Assembly (NCBI GenBank): GCA_947628515.1
Contig: CANRAG010000005.1
Coordinates: 1-46,724, forward strand
Length of the DNA stretch: 46,724 bases
Reading direction: 5' to 3'
From: an uncultured Clostridia bacterium
GTDB taxonomy: Bacteria; Bacillota; Clostridia; UBA1381
Position numbers and translations under genes: made by a program. Shown one piece after another: positions 11,325-19,132 of the stretch; the stretch's first letter is position 1; the number at the start of each line of letters is the position of its first letter. The notes under the pieces were generated by a model, which worked only from the letters and a program-made list of their open reading frames with translations, did not search any database and had not been told where the DNA came from.

Positions 11325-13478
11325 ATGAAAGTATATCAGATGATATATACTTCGGTAAGACATTCTATAGCGGAACCGGAGCTTGGATTGATAAATCAGC
11401 CCGGACAGCGCGTATACTCCTGCTCGCAGGGGCTTACGCGCGAAAACATATCCGAGTTAATTCGCTTTTCGAGCTACAGGCTGCCCAAAAATGACATCAC
11501 AGAATATTCAAAGGAGCTTGGGGACCCTACAGTTCCGACAATGTTTCCGAAGATTTTCAGAACATTGCGGCTTGCCGACGGCAGATTTGCGGCAATTCAG
11601 TCCGTGTATTCGGGCTATGATATAAACGGAGAGGAGGGCAATTTCTTCGCGCACGCGCTGGTGTTTGACGAATATGACGACGACTTCTTCCCCGAACAGT
11701 ATTTTTCATCGGAGCTGTTTAGGACATATCTTACCGAGGAGGAGCAGAACACGGAGCTGGTAAGGTATCTGCCCGAGCTTACGGACCCGCCGAAGCCGGA
11801 GGGACTTGACCTTGAAATGACGACGTTTATAAAGCTGCACAAGAAGGAGCTTACATATCTTATAAATCACGCGGTAACCATGCTCACCTCGGAGAATTTG
11901 AAAAATATATGTATCTGTACAAACGACGAGTACTTAACCGAACGGTATCTGCTCGCGCTTAAATGGCTGCTGCCGCGCGATGTGTCAAGGAACACCGGAA
12001 TTTCCACATATAATGTATATCTTCCTTCCGACAAGCAGGACAGAATTGTTTTCCACGGCACCATAAACGGCAAAAACAATATTCGCCGCGAGGTTATAGA
12101 GGAGCGAGAAAACTGTATATACGTTGATTTCGACAATATTGATTTCGCCGCCGTCACGGAGTCGAGCCTGTTTAACATGACGGTTTCCCAAATTCGCGGC
12201 GAGTATTCAAAATACAAGCTGTCCTCGGTGAGCGCGTATCTTGACTGGTTCTCGCTCACGCAGAACACGACGTTTCGCGGAATGGGCGCGAAGCTGTTGA
12301 AGTTCAAACATTCCGCGGGCGACGAGGCGTTCGCAGCGCGGGCAAGGGAGCTGTTTAAAGATATTGACGACGAGGCAATGGAGGATGTAAGGTTTGAAAT
12401 TGCCAAGGTCATGTATGATAATATCTCACTGTTTGAGAGCGAGGTTGAAAAGCTGACCTCGATATACGTCAGGGAATGTATCGAGAAGCTGTGTATGGGC
12501 GAGGATTACGATATAGAGTCGATATTTACGGCGGCCGACGCGTCTGAGCCCCAGATCAAAACAATGGCCGCCGCGCTGCCGGAGTACATGGACATGATTT
12601 GCGCGGCATATGATGATATGGGCGAGAAAAATCAGCGGCTTGTGATGAATTTTACAGTTCATCTGAAACATGCCGCGGGCTTTGGCAGCTGGTCGGAAAT
12701 GATGGGCGGCAAGCGCGGCTATCTGACATATCTTGTGGAAATGGCGGTTCCGTTTATCGTAACCGGCTACGGCGCAAACACATTCTCAATCCCGGACGGC
12801 TGGTTGGAGGACGAGCTTAACGAGCTGGTCGCGTACGTAGAGGCGTCAACCGAGGATAGACAGCTCTCAATGGGATGTATAAAATATATAATCGAGCATG
12901 AGGAGGTTGACTGGGAGAGATACGGAGTTACAATTACGCGCCGCAAAAAGCGAGCCGACGAGACGGAAGCGGACTCCGAAAAAATACGAAGGCTTCTCAC
13001 AAGGGTTGGCTACGAGCCGTATCAGAGGAATTCGTACGAGATTATAAAGCGCGATATTATGGCCGACGTCGAGGACAACCCATCGCCGCTGCTGATATCA
13101 AGACTGCTAAGCGCCTTCTACACATGGCAGGGCGCGTACGGCGAGCAGAGAGAGGCGAAGAAATACGCGGAAAGGATAAGAAAGCTTATTCTTGAAATGC
13201 GCGAGAAAGAGCCGCAATGCTATAACTATATGATACCTAAGCTGGCGATTGAAATCATAGAATCGCAGGGACATTATCACGAGCTGATGATAAATACGGA
13301 AACAATGCCGGACAGCTTCTGGAACTGGTTCCTGATAGGGGCGAAGCGTTCCAGACGCAACGATAAGAAGCTGCTGTCATATATAAGGATATATGAGGCG
13401 AATAAGATAAAGCTTGGACGTTTAGAGATTAAGAGCGCGCTGCGCAAAGAGTTTAAGGATGACGAGAAAGGAAATTAA
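11325..13478 (+). CDS. GAP1-N2-like protein (GTPase-associated protein family)
   Basis: Large protein of 717 residues with no signal peptide or membrane helix. The first 130 residues resemble the GAP1-N2 domain: YQMIYTSV at the N terminus, SQGLTRENI and SSYRLP near 35-55, then YSGYDINGEEGNFFAHALVF near 105-125. GAP1 proteins were described by comparative genomics as partners of TRAFAC-type GTPases in predicted conflict systems; their biochemical role is unknown. The rest is mostly alpha-helical and unrecognised. ATG at 11325 follows GAAGGGG, 14 bp after the exporter gene; GTG at 11310 is less likely. No GTPase lies beside it. The assignment rests on motif memory, not an alignment, so it is moderate. 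Confidence 0.6.
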   Translation: MKVYQMIYTSVRHSIAEPELGLINQPGQRVYSCSQGLTRENISELIRFSSYRLPKNDITEYSKELGDPTVPTMFPKIFRTLRLADGRFAAIQSVYSGYDINGEEGNFFAHALVFDEYDDDFFPEQYFSSELFRTYLTEEEQNTELVRYLPELTDPPKPEGLDLEMTTFIKLHKKELTYLINHAVTMLTSENLKNICICTNDEYLTERYLLALKWLLPRDVSRNTGISTYNVYLPSDKQDRIVFHGTINGKNNIRREVIEERENCIYVDFDNIDFAAVTESSLFNMTVSQIRGEYSKYKLSSVSAYLDWFSLTQNTTFRGMGAKLLKFKHSAGDEAFAARARELFKDIDDEAMEDVRFEIAKVMYDNISLFESEVEKLTSIYVRECIEKLCMGEDYDIESIFTAADASEPQIKTMAAALPEYMDMICAAYDDMGEKNQRLVMNFTVHLKHAAGFGSWSEMMGGKRGYLTYLVEMAVPFIVTGYGANTFSIPDGWLEDELNELVAYVEASTEDRQLSMGCIKYIIEHEEVDWERYGVTITRRKKRADETEADSEKIRRLLTRVGYEPYQRNSYEIIKRDIMADVEDNPSPLLISRLLSAFYTWQGAYGEQREAKKYAERIRKLILEMREKEPQCYNYMIPKLAIEIIESQGHYHELMINTETMPDSFWNWFLIGAKRSRRNDKKLLSYIRIYEANKIKLGRLEIKSALRKEFKDDEKGN

Positions 13479-13483
13479 AAGAT

Positions 13484-14353
13484 ATGAAAAACTGGTTTAA
13501 AAGATTAACAATGGCTGTATGCGCCTTATCAACCTCGATAATGATTATGACGGCATCCGTACCCGTATTTGCCGACAATTTCCGTTCCGGACCGGGAAAT
13601 AACACAACCGAGTCCGATTCGGCGGACGTAACCGGCTCGTCGTCGGGCGAGGCGGCAAATACCGGCGGCGCGTCCGACTCCGCCGTAGGCAACGCCGAAA
13701 CCAATAACGTCACAACGCAAACGAACGGCACCGCCACAGTCAATAATAAGAAGTATCTTTCAAAAATGGGAGGCTTTCTCTGGTTTCTCCTTTCCGTAAT
13801 AGTTAACTTTGTAATAAGCTGCTGGGTGGGGAACCGTTTTTATCGCATGGCGAGAAGAAGCGCTCAAAGCTCAAATGAAATCCGCGCGCTGCGCAAGGAT
13901 ATAGAGGAAAAATTCGCGGGAACGCTTAAGGATATTTCGGAGCCGGCAACGGAGGTCATGAACCGTAACGAGGCTTATTCGAGAACAGACGAAGGAATTA
14001 CTATGCCGGAGAGAAGACAGCATGTTGAGCTTAGCGAGGACGAGGCGGAAACTATGCGCCGCTGGGATTCAAAGCGCGCGGCGGCAAAAGGCGGTGGCAT
14101 GGATGAGGACGAGGAAGACTATTTCGAGCCGCGCGGTGAAAGACGCTCCGCAAAACGCGCGTATCAGCCCACGCGCCGCTCGTCGGGCATAGAGTTCGAG
14201 GAGGACGTAGAGGAGGAAGAATATGACGACTTGCAGGAAGAAAAAAACACGAAACACAGACAGGCAAAGCGTCCGATAAACTCAAACGCCATTTCAAACG
14301 CGAAAAATAAAGCCAAGGATTTAATCAGCAATGTATTTCCATTCGACGAATAA
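13484..14353 (+). CDS. Single-pass membrane protein with charged cytoplasmic tail
   Basis: Unrecognised 289-residue protein. It has a signal peptide (residues 1-30, cleavage after VFA), a Ser/Thr/Asn/Gly-rich extracellular stretch of about 65 residues of low complexity, one membrane helix at about 97-116, a short helical segment, and a long cytoplasmic tail of about 150 residues. The tail has alternating acidic blocks (EDEEDYFE, EEDVEEEEYDD) and basic, Arg-rich blocks, so it is probably disordered. The start is 5 bp after the GAP1-N2-like gene with GAAAGGA upstream, and the gene ends the operon at a strong terminator. The tight pairing suggests a membrane anchor or partner for the upstream protein. 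No function is assigned. Confidence 0.8.
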   Translation: MKNWFKRLTMAVCALSTSIMIMTASVPVFADNFRSGPGNNTTESDSADVTGSSSGEAANTGGASDSAVGNAETNNVTTQTNGTATVNNKKYLSKMGGFLWFLLSVIVNFVISCWVGNRFYRMARRSAQSSNEIRALRKDIEEKFAGTLKDISEPATEVMNRNEAYSRTDEGITMPERRQHVELSEDEAETMRRWDSKRAAAKGGGMDEDEEDYFEPRGERRSAKRAYQPTRRSSGIEFEEDVEEEEYDDLQEEKNTKHRQAKRPINSNAISNAKNKAKDLISNVFPFDE

Positions 14354-14363
14354 TTACAATTTC

Positions 14364-14395
14364 AAAGCCCCCAGGAATATTCCTGAGGGCTTTTT
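14364..14395 (+). terminator. Operon terminator after the 13484 gene
   Basis: A 14-bp stem with one mismatch (AAAGCCCCCAGGAA with TTCCTGAGGGCTTT, tiny loop) ends in a run of T and lies 10 bp after the stop codon. The A-rich 5' side would also allow some function on the other strand. Confidence 0.92.
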
Positions 14396-14524
14396 GCATA
14401 TAACTAAACGAAAGATGTCCATCTAAGCATAGAATAGTAACGTTATTGCCGTATCAAACAGCGCATATTGATTTATTGAACAATATGACTAAAAAAATCA
14501 AATAATTTTATGAAATATATGGTC

Positions 14525-14553
14525 TTTACTCACAAAGCAATTTGTGGTATAAT
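14525..14553 (+). promoter_or_regulatory. glgB promoter
   Basis: -35 TTTACT (14525-14530), 17-bp spacer, extended -10 TGG-TATAAT (14545-14553). Transcription should start near 14560, about 57 nt before the glgB ATG. Confidence 0.75.
14531..14546. promoter_or_regulatory. Palindromic operator in glgB promoter spacer
   Basis: CACAAA-GCAA-TTTGTG is a perfect inverted repeat filling 16 of the 17 bases between the -35 and -10 boxes. A bound dimer would block polymerase, so this is a likely repressor site, although the regulator is unknown. Confidence 0.55.
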
Positions 14554-14581
14554 AATTGGTAGAATAATCAAATAGGACTAT

Positions 14582-14602
14582 GCGCCATGGGTAGAATGGC
14601 GC
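14582..14602 (+). promoter_or_regulatory. 5' leader hairpin abutting glgB ribosome binding site
   Basis: GCGCCAT (14582-14588) and ATGGCGC (14596-14602) form a perfect 7-bp stem with a 7-nt loop. The ribosome binding site AGGAGGTG starts at the next base. It could stabilise the 5' end or tune initiation. Confidence 0.55.
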
Positions 14603-14616
14603 AGGAGGTGAAATTA

Positions 14617-16530
14617 ATGGAAAATAAGAAGGAAATGTTTGGAATAAGCGATTTCCAGACATATCTGTTCAATTCCGGTGATAACTTCAGAGCCTATGAA
14701 TTTCTTGGCTGCCATAAAATAGTTAATGAAGGGAAAAGCGGGTTCCGTTTCGCGGTGTGGGCGCCAAAAGCGTCAGGCGTAAGCGTCGCCTGCGATTCAA
14801 ATAACTGGACAGGCGGCGACAAGGCGTTGGAGCCTTACGGAGAAACGGGGATATGGGTAGGATTTTTCAGTGATTTAAAGCACGGGGATTTATACAAGTA
14901 TTCAATTGTCGCTCCGGACGGAGAGGTGTATCTTCGCTCCGACCCTTACGCGGTGAGGTGCGAGCTCAGGCCGGGCACCGCGTCTGTTGTGTATGACCTA
15001 AAGAAATTCAAATGGACGGATAAGGCGTGGGTTACAAAGCGTTCCAGACAGGACAGTATTCATTCGCCAATGAATATCTACGAGTGCCATGCGGGTTCAT
15101 GGAAGGTTCATCCGGACGGCAGCTTCTATAATTATGAGGAGCTGGCAGACGAGCTCATTCCTTATTTGAAGGATATGGGCTATACTCATATTGAGTTCAT
15201 GCCGCTTACGGAATATCCGTTCGACGGTTCGTGGGGATACCAGGTAACGGGATATTTCGCGGCGACTTCGCGGTACGGCACGCCCGAACAGCTTAAAAGT
15301 CTCATAAACAGATGTCATGAGGCGGGAATTTCGGTGATTATGGACTGGGTTCCGGCGCATTTCCCCCGGGACGGCCATGGTTTGAGACTGTTTGACGGTA
15401 CGCCGTGTTATGAATACGCCGACTGGCGCGAGGGCGAGCACAAGGACTGGGGAACGATGGTATTCGACTTCGCGAAGGGCGAGGTCATATCCTTCCTCAC
15501 ATCCTCAGCGTACTACTGGGCGGAGGAATACCACATAGACGGGCTGCGCGTAGACGCGGTATCGTCGATGCTGTATCGTGATTATTCGAGAAACGACGGC
15601 GAATGGGTGGCGAATAAATACGGCGGTAACGGAAATCTCGAAGCGGTTGATTTGCTTAGAAAAATCAACAAGATGATGGGCATCGAGTCGCCGGGCTTCC
15701 TTATGATAGCGGAGGAGTCCACGGCGTGGCCGCTTGTGACGGCGCCGCCGGAAAATGACGGACTCGGTTTCAATTATAAATGGAATATGGGCTGGATGAA
15801 CGATACTCTTAGATATGTGTCGATGGATCCCTATTTCAGAAAGGATAATCATTCGCTGCTCACGTTCCTTATGATGTACGCTTATTCGGAGAATTTCATT
15901 CTTCCCCTGTCGCATGACGAGGTTGTGCACGGTAAAAAGTCGCTTATAGACAAGATGTTCGGCGAGTACAAGGATAAATTCAGCGCGTATAAGACCTTCC
16001 TCACCTATTACATGACAATGCCCGGCAAGAAGCTTATGTTTATGGGCGGTGAGATAGGACAGTTCCTTGAGTGGCGATATGACGATCAGCTTGAATGGAA
16101 CGTTCTTGACATAGAGCCGCACAAAAGGCTTCATGAGTACATTAAGCGGCTCAACCGTATGTACCTTGAAAACAAGGCGCTGTGGGAATGTGAGCAGAGC
16201 TGGGACGGCTTTAAATGGGTAAATGACGCGGACAACGAAAATTCGGTTGTTTCATACCTGCGCTTTGGCAGGAGGGCGGAGGATATTATGCTGATAGCCG
16301 CAAACTTCACACCGAACGATCGGCTTAACTACAAGCTCGGCGTTCCCTACGAGGGCGATTATGAGATTATCCTCCATTCAAATTCGACGGAGTTCGGCGG
16401 AACACGTAGGATCAATAAAATGGTATATCATGCGCGGAAGATGACGTACGGGGATATGGAATACACACTAAGCGTTCCCATTGACGGCAACAGCGCCATG
16501 GTTATAAAACGCAAAATCAAAAAGAAATAA
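14617..16530 (+). CDS. glgB: 1,4-alpha-glucan (glycogen) branching enzyme
   Basis: Cuts alpha-1,4 chains of glycogen and reattaches them by alpha-1,6 links. The 637-residue protein has an N-terminal CBM48-type beta domain (about 35-125, FAVWAPKASGVSV), a GH13 barrel and a C-terminal beta domain. GH13 residues seen: the nucleophile Asp313 in GLRVDAVSSML, the acid/base Glu at 366 in IAEESTAW, and Asp434 in LSHDEVVHGKKS. The N terminus is short, without the extra N1 domain of E. coli GlgB. ATG at 14617 follows AGGAGGTG; the upstream in-frame ATG at 14587 lies inside the leader hairpin and has no binding site. It is first in a glgB-glgC-glgD unit with 24 and 41 bp gaps. Confidence 0.96.
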   Translation: MENKKEMFGISDFQTYLFNSGDNFRAYEFLGCHKIVNEGKSGFRFAVWAPKASGVSVACDSNNWTGGDKALEPYGETGIWVGFFSDLKHGDLYKYSIVAPDGEVYLRSDPYAVRCELRPGTASVVYDLKKFKWTDKAWVTKRSRQDSIHSPMNIYECHAGSWKVHPDGSFYNYEELADELIPYLKDMGYTHIEFMPLTEYPFDGSWGYQVTGYFAATSRYGTPEQLKSLINRCHEAGISVIMDWVPAHFPRDGHGLRLFDGTPCYEYADWREGEHKDWGTMVFDFAKGEVISFLTSSAYYWAEEYHIDGLRVDAVSSMLYRDYSRNDGEWVANKYGGNGNLEAVDLLRKINKMMGIESPGFLMIAEESTAWPLVTAPPENDGLGFNYKWNMGWMNDTLRYVSMDPYFRKDNHSLLTFLMMYAYSENFILPLSHDEVVHGKKSLIDKMFGEYKDKFSAYKTFLTYYMTMPGKKLMFMGGEIGQFLEWRYDDQLEWNVLDIEPHKRLHEYIKRLNRMYLENKALWECEQSWDGFKWVNDADNENSVVSYLRFGRRAEDIMLIAANFTPNDRLNYKLGVPYEGDYEIILHSNSTEFGGTRRINKMVYHARKMTYGDMEYTLSVPIDGNSAMVIKRKIKKK

Positions 16531-16554
16531 AATAAATTAGGAGATGATCATATT

Positions 16555-17769
16555 ATGGTATCAAAGAACTGTGTAGCTATGATACTCGCAGGCGGTCAGG
16601 GTTCCAGACTGGGCGCTCTGACAAAGAATGTTGCAAAGCCGGCAGTACCCTTTGGCGGCAAGTACAGAATTATTGACTTTCCGCTTTCTAACTGCGTGCA
16701 TTCCGGTATAGATACGGTCGGTGTTCTGACCCAGTACAGGCCGCTTGAACTCAATACTTATATCGGAAACGGCAATCCGTGGGATCTTGACCGGTCGCAC
16801 GGCGGCGCGTTTGTGCTCCCGCCGTACCAGAGCGGCGAGACGGGCGAGTGGTACAAGGGTACCGCGAACGCCATTTATCAGAACATCGGATTTCTTGAGG
16901 GCTTTAACCCCAAGAATGTTCTCATTCTTTCCGGCGACCATATCTATAAGATGCAGTACAGCGAAATGCTTAAGGCGCACAACCGCTCCGACGCGGCGGT
17001 TACAATCGCGGTCATGCCCGTTCCGTGGGAGGAGGCTCCGCGTTTCGGTATCATGAACTGTGACGAGTCGGGCGAAATAGTTGAGTTTGAGGAAAAGCCG
17101 GCGAAGCCGAAGAGCAATCTCGCTTCAATGGGTATATATATTTTCAAGTACGATATACTTAAGAAATATCTTACGGACGACGAAAGGGATCCGAAATCGG
17201 AAAACGACTTCGGTAAAAACATCATCCCGAAGCTTTTGGCGGACGGGCAGAAGCTCATGTCATACCGCTTCGAGGGCTACTGGAAGGACGTGGGAACGGT
17301 TCAGTCGCTTTGGGAGGCGAATATGGATCTTATCGATGATCCCCCGAAGTTTGATTTGAGCGACAGAAACTGGATTATCTATTCGAGAAACTACGCGCTC
17401 CAGCCGCATTTTGTGGGCGGCGACGCGGAAATCAAGCGCTCGACGGTAGCGGAGGGCTGCGTGATTAACGGCAAGGTGGAACATTCCATAATATCGAGCG
17501 GAGTTAAAATCGGCAAGGGCGCGATAGTTAAGGACGCGGTTATCATGCCGGGCGCGGTTATAGGCGACGGAGCGGTGGTTGACAAGTCGGTAATAGGAGC
17601 GCAGGCCGTTGTGGGCGCGAACGCGAAGATTGGCGTAAGTCCGGAGTCGGACGGCAACCCCTACGCTTCAAAATACTGCACGCACGGTATCGTCCTTATC
17701 GAGGGCGGCGCAGTTGTCGGCGAAGGCGAGGATATATTAAAGGGCTCTATGGTCGTGGCAGCCGAATAA
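16555..17769 (+). CDS. glgC: Glucose-1-phosphate adenylyltransferase, catalytic subunit
   Basis: Makes ADP-glucose from ATP and glucose-1-phosphate, the committed step of glycogen synthesis. The 404-residue protein has the nucleotidyltransferase core with the intact loop [29 protein letters not shown], and [10 protein letters not shown]; the last 110 residues form a left-handed beta-helix with hexapeptide-like repeats ([18 protein letters not shown]). ATG follows TAGGAGATG. In Bacillota GlgC commonly works with GlgD, encoded next door here, and the family is controlled by sugar phosphates. Confidence 0.96.
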   Translation: MVSKNCVAMILAGGQGSRLGALTKNVAKPAVPFGGKYRIIDFPLSNCVHSGIDTVGVLTQYRPLELNTYIGNGNPWDLDRSHGGAFVLPPYQSGETGEWYKGTANAIYQNIGFLEGFNPKNVLILSGDHIYKMQYSEMLKAHNRSDAAVTIAVMPVPWEEAPRFGIMNCDESGEIVEFEEKPAKPKSNLASMGIYIFKYDILKKYLTDDERDPKSENDFGKNIIPKLLADGQKLMSYRFEGYWKDVGTVQSLWEANMDLIDDPPKFDLSDRNWIIYSRNYALQPHFVGGDAEIKRSTVAEGCVINGKVEHSIISSGVKIGKGAIVKDAVIMPGAVIGDGAVVDKSVIGAQAVVGANAKIGVSPESDGNPYASKYCTHGIVLIEGGAVVGEGEDILKGSMVVAAE

Positions 17770-17810
17770 TTTAAGGCTGTAGTCTGAATTTTGAAAGGAA
17801 TGAATTAGCT

Positions 17811-18929
17811 ATGAGAAATGATACTATGGGTATTATTCTTACAGGGGATGAGAAAATCGCGCCGCTTACGGACATAAGAGCCAACAGCGCGCTTCCCATC
17901 GCCGGAAGATATAGAATTATAGACTTCGTTTTGTCAAACATGGCAAACGCGGGAATAGTAAATGTGGGTATAGCCACAGAGTCAAACTATTCGTCACTTA
18001 TGGATCATACAAAATCGGGTAAGCCGTGGGATCTCGACAGGAAAAATCAGGGGCTGAACATTCTCCCTCCGAACCTTGAGAAGCAGCAGTACGGCAGCAT
18101 CAAGGGCAATATAGACCTGCTCGAGGGTATCAGGGATTACATTGACAGAAGTCAGCAGACATACGTTATCCTCTCGCTGGGTAACATGATTTACAACATT
18201 GATTTCGATGCTGTTATAAAGAGCCACATAGAGAGCCAGGCTGACGTTACCACGATTTATAAGGATTTAAGCGACAAGAGCGAGGATATTATAAAGCGCT
18301 ATACGCTCCTTGAGCTTGACGACGACGGCAGAGTTACGGATATAGAGGTACAGCCGTATTATCCGAAGTCGTCAAAGGCGAGCATGGAGATATATATACT
18401 CGAAAAAGCGCTGCTTGAAAGCATAATAGACGAATGCTCCGCGCGCGGCGACGTTGACCTTGTAAAGGACGCGCTTGTTAAGAAGATGGACGGCATGATT
18501 ATTAAGGGTTATGAGTTCAAGGGCAGCGTTTATAAAATCGATTCGATGAAGTCGTACTACGCGACGAGCATGAACTTCCTCGACGAGGAGCACAGAAACG
18601 AGCTTTTCAATGCGGAGCGGCCTATATATACGAAGGAAAAGGATCAGTCTCCGACCAAGTACGGCGCGGACGCAATATGTAACAACAGCTTTATTTCGGA
18701 CGGATGTGTAATAGAGGGTACGGTTGTTAACTCAATTCTCTCTCGCGGCGTAAAGGTTGCGAAGGGCGCGGTTGTGCAGAACTCAATCATTATGCAGGAC
18801 AGCGTAATAGAGGAGAATGTAGAGCTTAACCATGTTGTGTTCGATAAGGAAGTATGCATAACAAAGGGCAGAAAGCTTATCGGTCAGGAAAGCTACCCGC
18901 TTGCGATTTCAAAGGGAACAAGGATTTGA
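17811..18929 (+). CDS. glgD: GlgD, non-catalytic partner of ADP-glucose pyrophosphorylase
   Basis: Regulatory-type subunit of 372 residues, homologous to GlgC through the nucleotidyltransferase core and the C-terminal beta-helix. The nucleotide loop is altered: where GlgC has AGGQGSRL, this protein has TGDEKIAPL, so it should not bind ATP productively, while RYRIIDFVLSNMANAGI is retained. In other Bacillota such subunits raise GlgC activity in a GlgC/GlgD complex. ATG follows GAAAGGA, 41 bp after glgC, and the gene ends the glgBCD unit. Confidence 0.94.
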   Translation: MRNDTMGIILTGDEKIAPLTDIRANSALPIAGRYRIIDFVLSNMANAGIVNVGIATESNYSSLMDHTKSGKPWDLDRKNQGLNILPPNLEKQQYGSIKGNIDLLEGIRDYIDRSQQTYVILSLGNMIYNIDFDAVIKSHIESQADVTTIYKDLSDKSEDIIKRYTLLELDDDGRVTDIEVQPYYPKSSKASMEIYILEKALLESIIDECSARGDVDLVKDALVKKMDGMIIKGYEFKGSVYKIDSMKSYYATSMNFLDEEHRNELFNAERPIYTKEKDQSPTKYGADAICNNSFISDGCVIEGTVVNSILSRGVKVAKGAVVQNSIIMQDSVIEENVELNHVVFDKEVCITKGRKLIGQESYPLAISKGTRI

Positions 18930-18940
18930 CAAAGCAGCTT

Positions 18941-18969
18941 GCAAGCCGTTCATCACATGGACGGCTTGC
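18941..18969 (+). terminator. Hairpin after glgD
   Basis: GCAAGCCGT (18941-18949) and ACGGCTTGC (18961-18969) form a perfect 9-bp stem with an 11-nt loop, 11 bp after the glgD stop. It is followed by TTCGGGTTTA rather than a clean T run, so it may be a weak terminator or a 3'-end stabiliser. Confidence 0.5.
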
Positions 18970-19026
18970 TTCGGGTTTATGGCGATTTTATCTAAGTATC
19001 TTATATTAAAAAAAGTGCATTATAGT

Positions 19027-19043
19027 CAAAAACACTGTTTTTG
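19027..19043. promoter_or_regulatory. 17-bp palindrome upstream of the glgA promoter
   Basis: CAAAAACA-C-TGTTTTTG is a perfect inverted repeat around one central base, 10 bp upstream of the -35 box. The core AAACACTGTTT recurs before glgP at 21028. It is a candidate binding site for a shared regulator. Confidence 0.5.
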
Positions 19044-19053
19044 AAATATTAAA

Positions 19054-19082
19054 TTGACAAATCAAAAAAAATGTTTTACAAT
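19054..19082 (+). promoter_or_regulatory. glgA promoter
   Basis: TTGACA (19054-19059), 17-bp spacer, TACAAT (19077-19082). The predicted start near 19089 gives a leader of about 44 nt. glgA thus has its own strong promoter apart from glgBCD. Confidence 0.85.
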
Positions 19083-19094
19083 ATAGGCTGGTGT

Positions 19095-19106
19095 ACGGGG
19101 AACCGT
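19095..19106 (+). promoter_or_regulatory. GGAA tetraloop hairpin in glgA leader
   Basis: ACGG-GGAA-CCGT, a 4-bp stem with a GGAA tetraloop, sits just after the predicted transcription start and is followed by an A run. A counterpart with the same loop and a compensating stem change precedes glgP at 21082-21093. Confidence 0.45.
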
Positions 19107-19132
19107 AAAAAAGCTTTAGAAAGGATAGGAAT

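Noticed and set aside
17811..18929. GlgD as a second catalytic GlgC
   Set aside because: The nucleotide-binding Gly-rich loop is replaced, fitting the non-catalytic partner.
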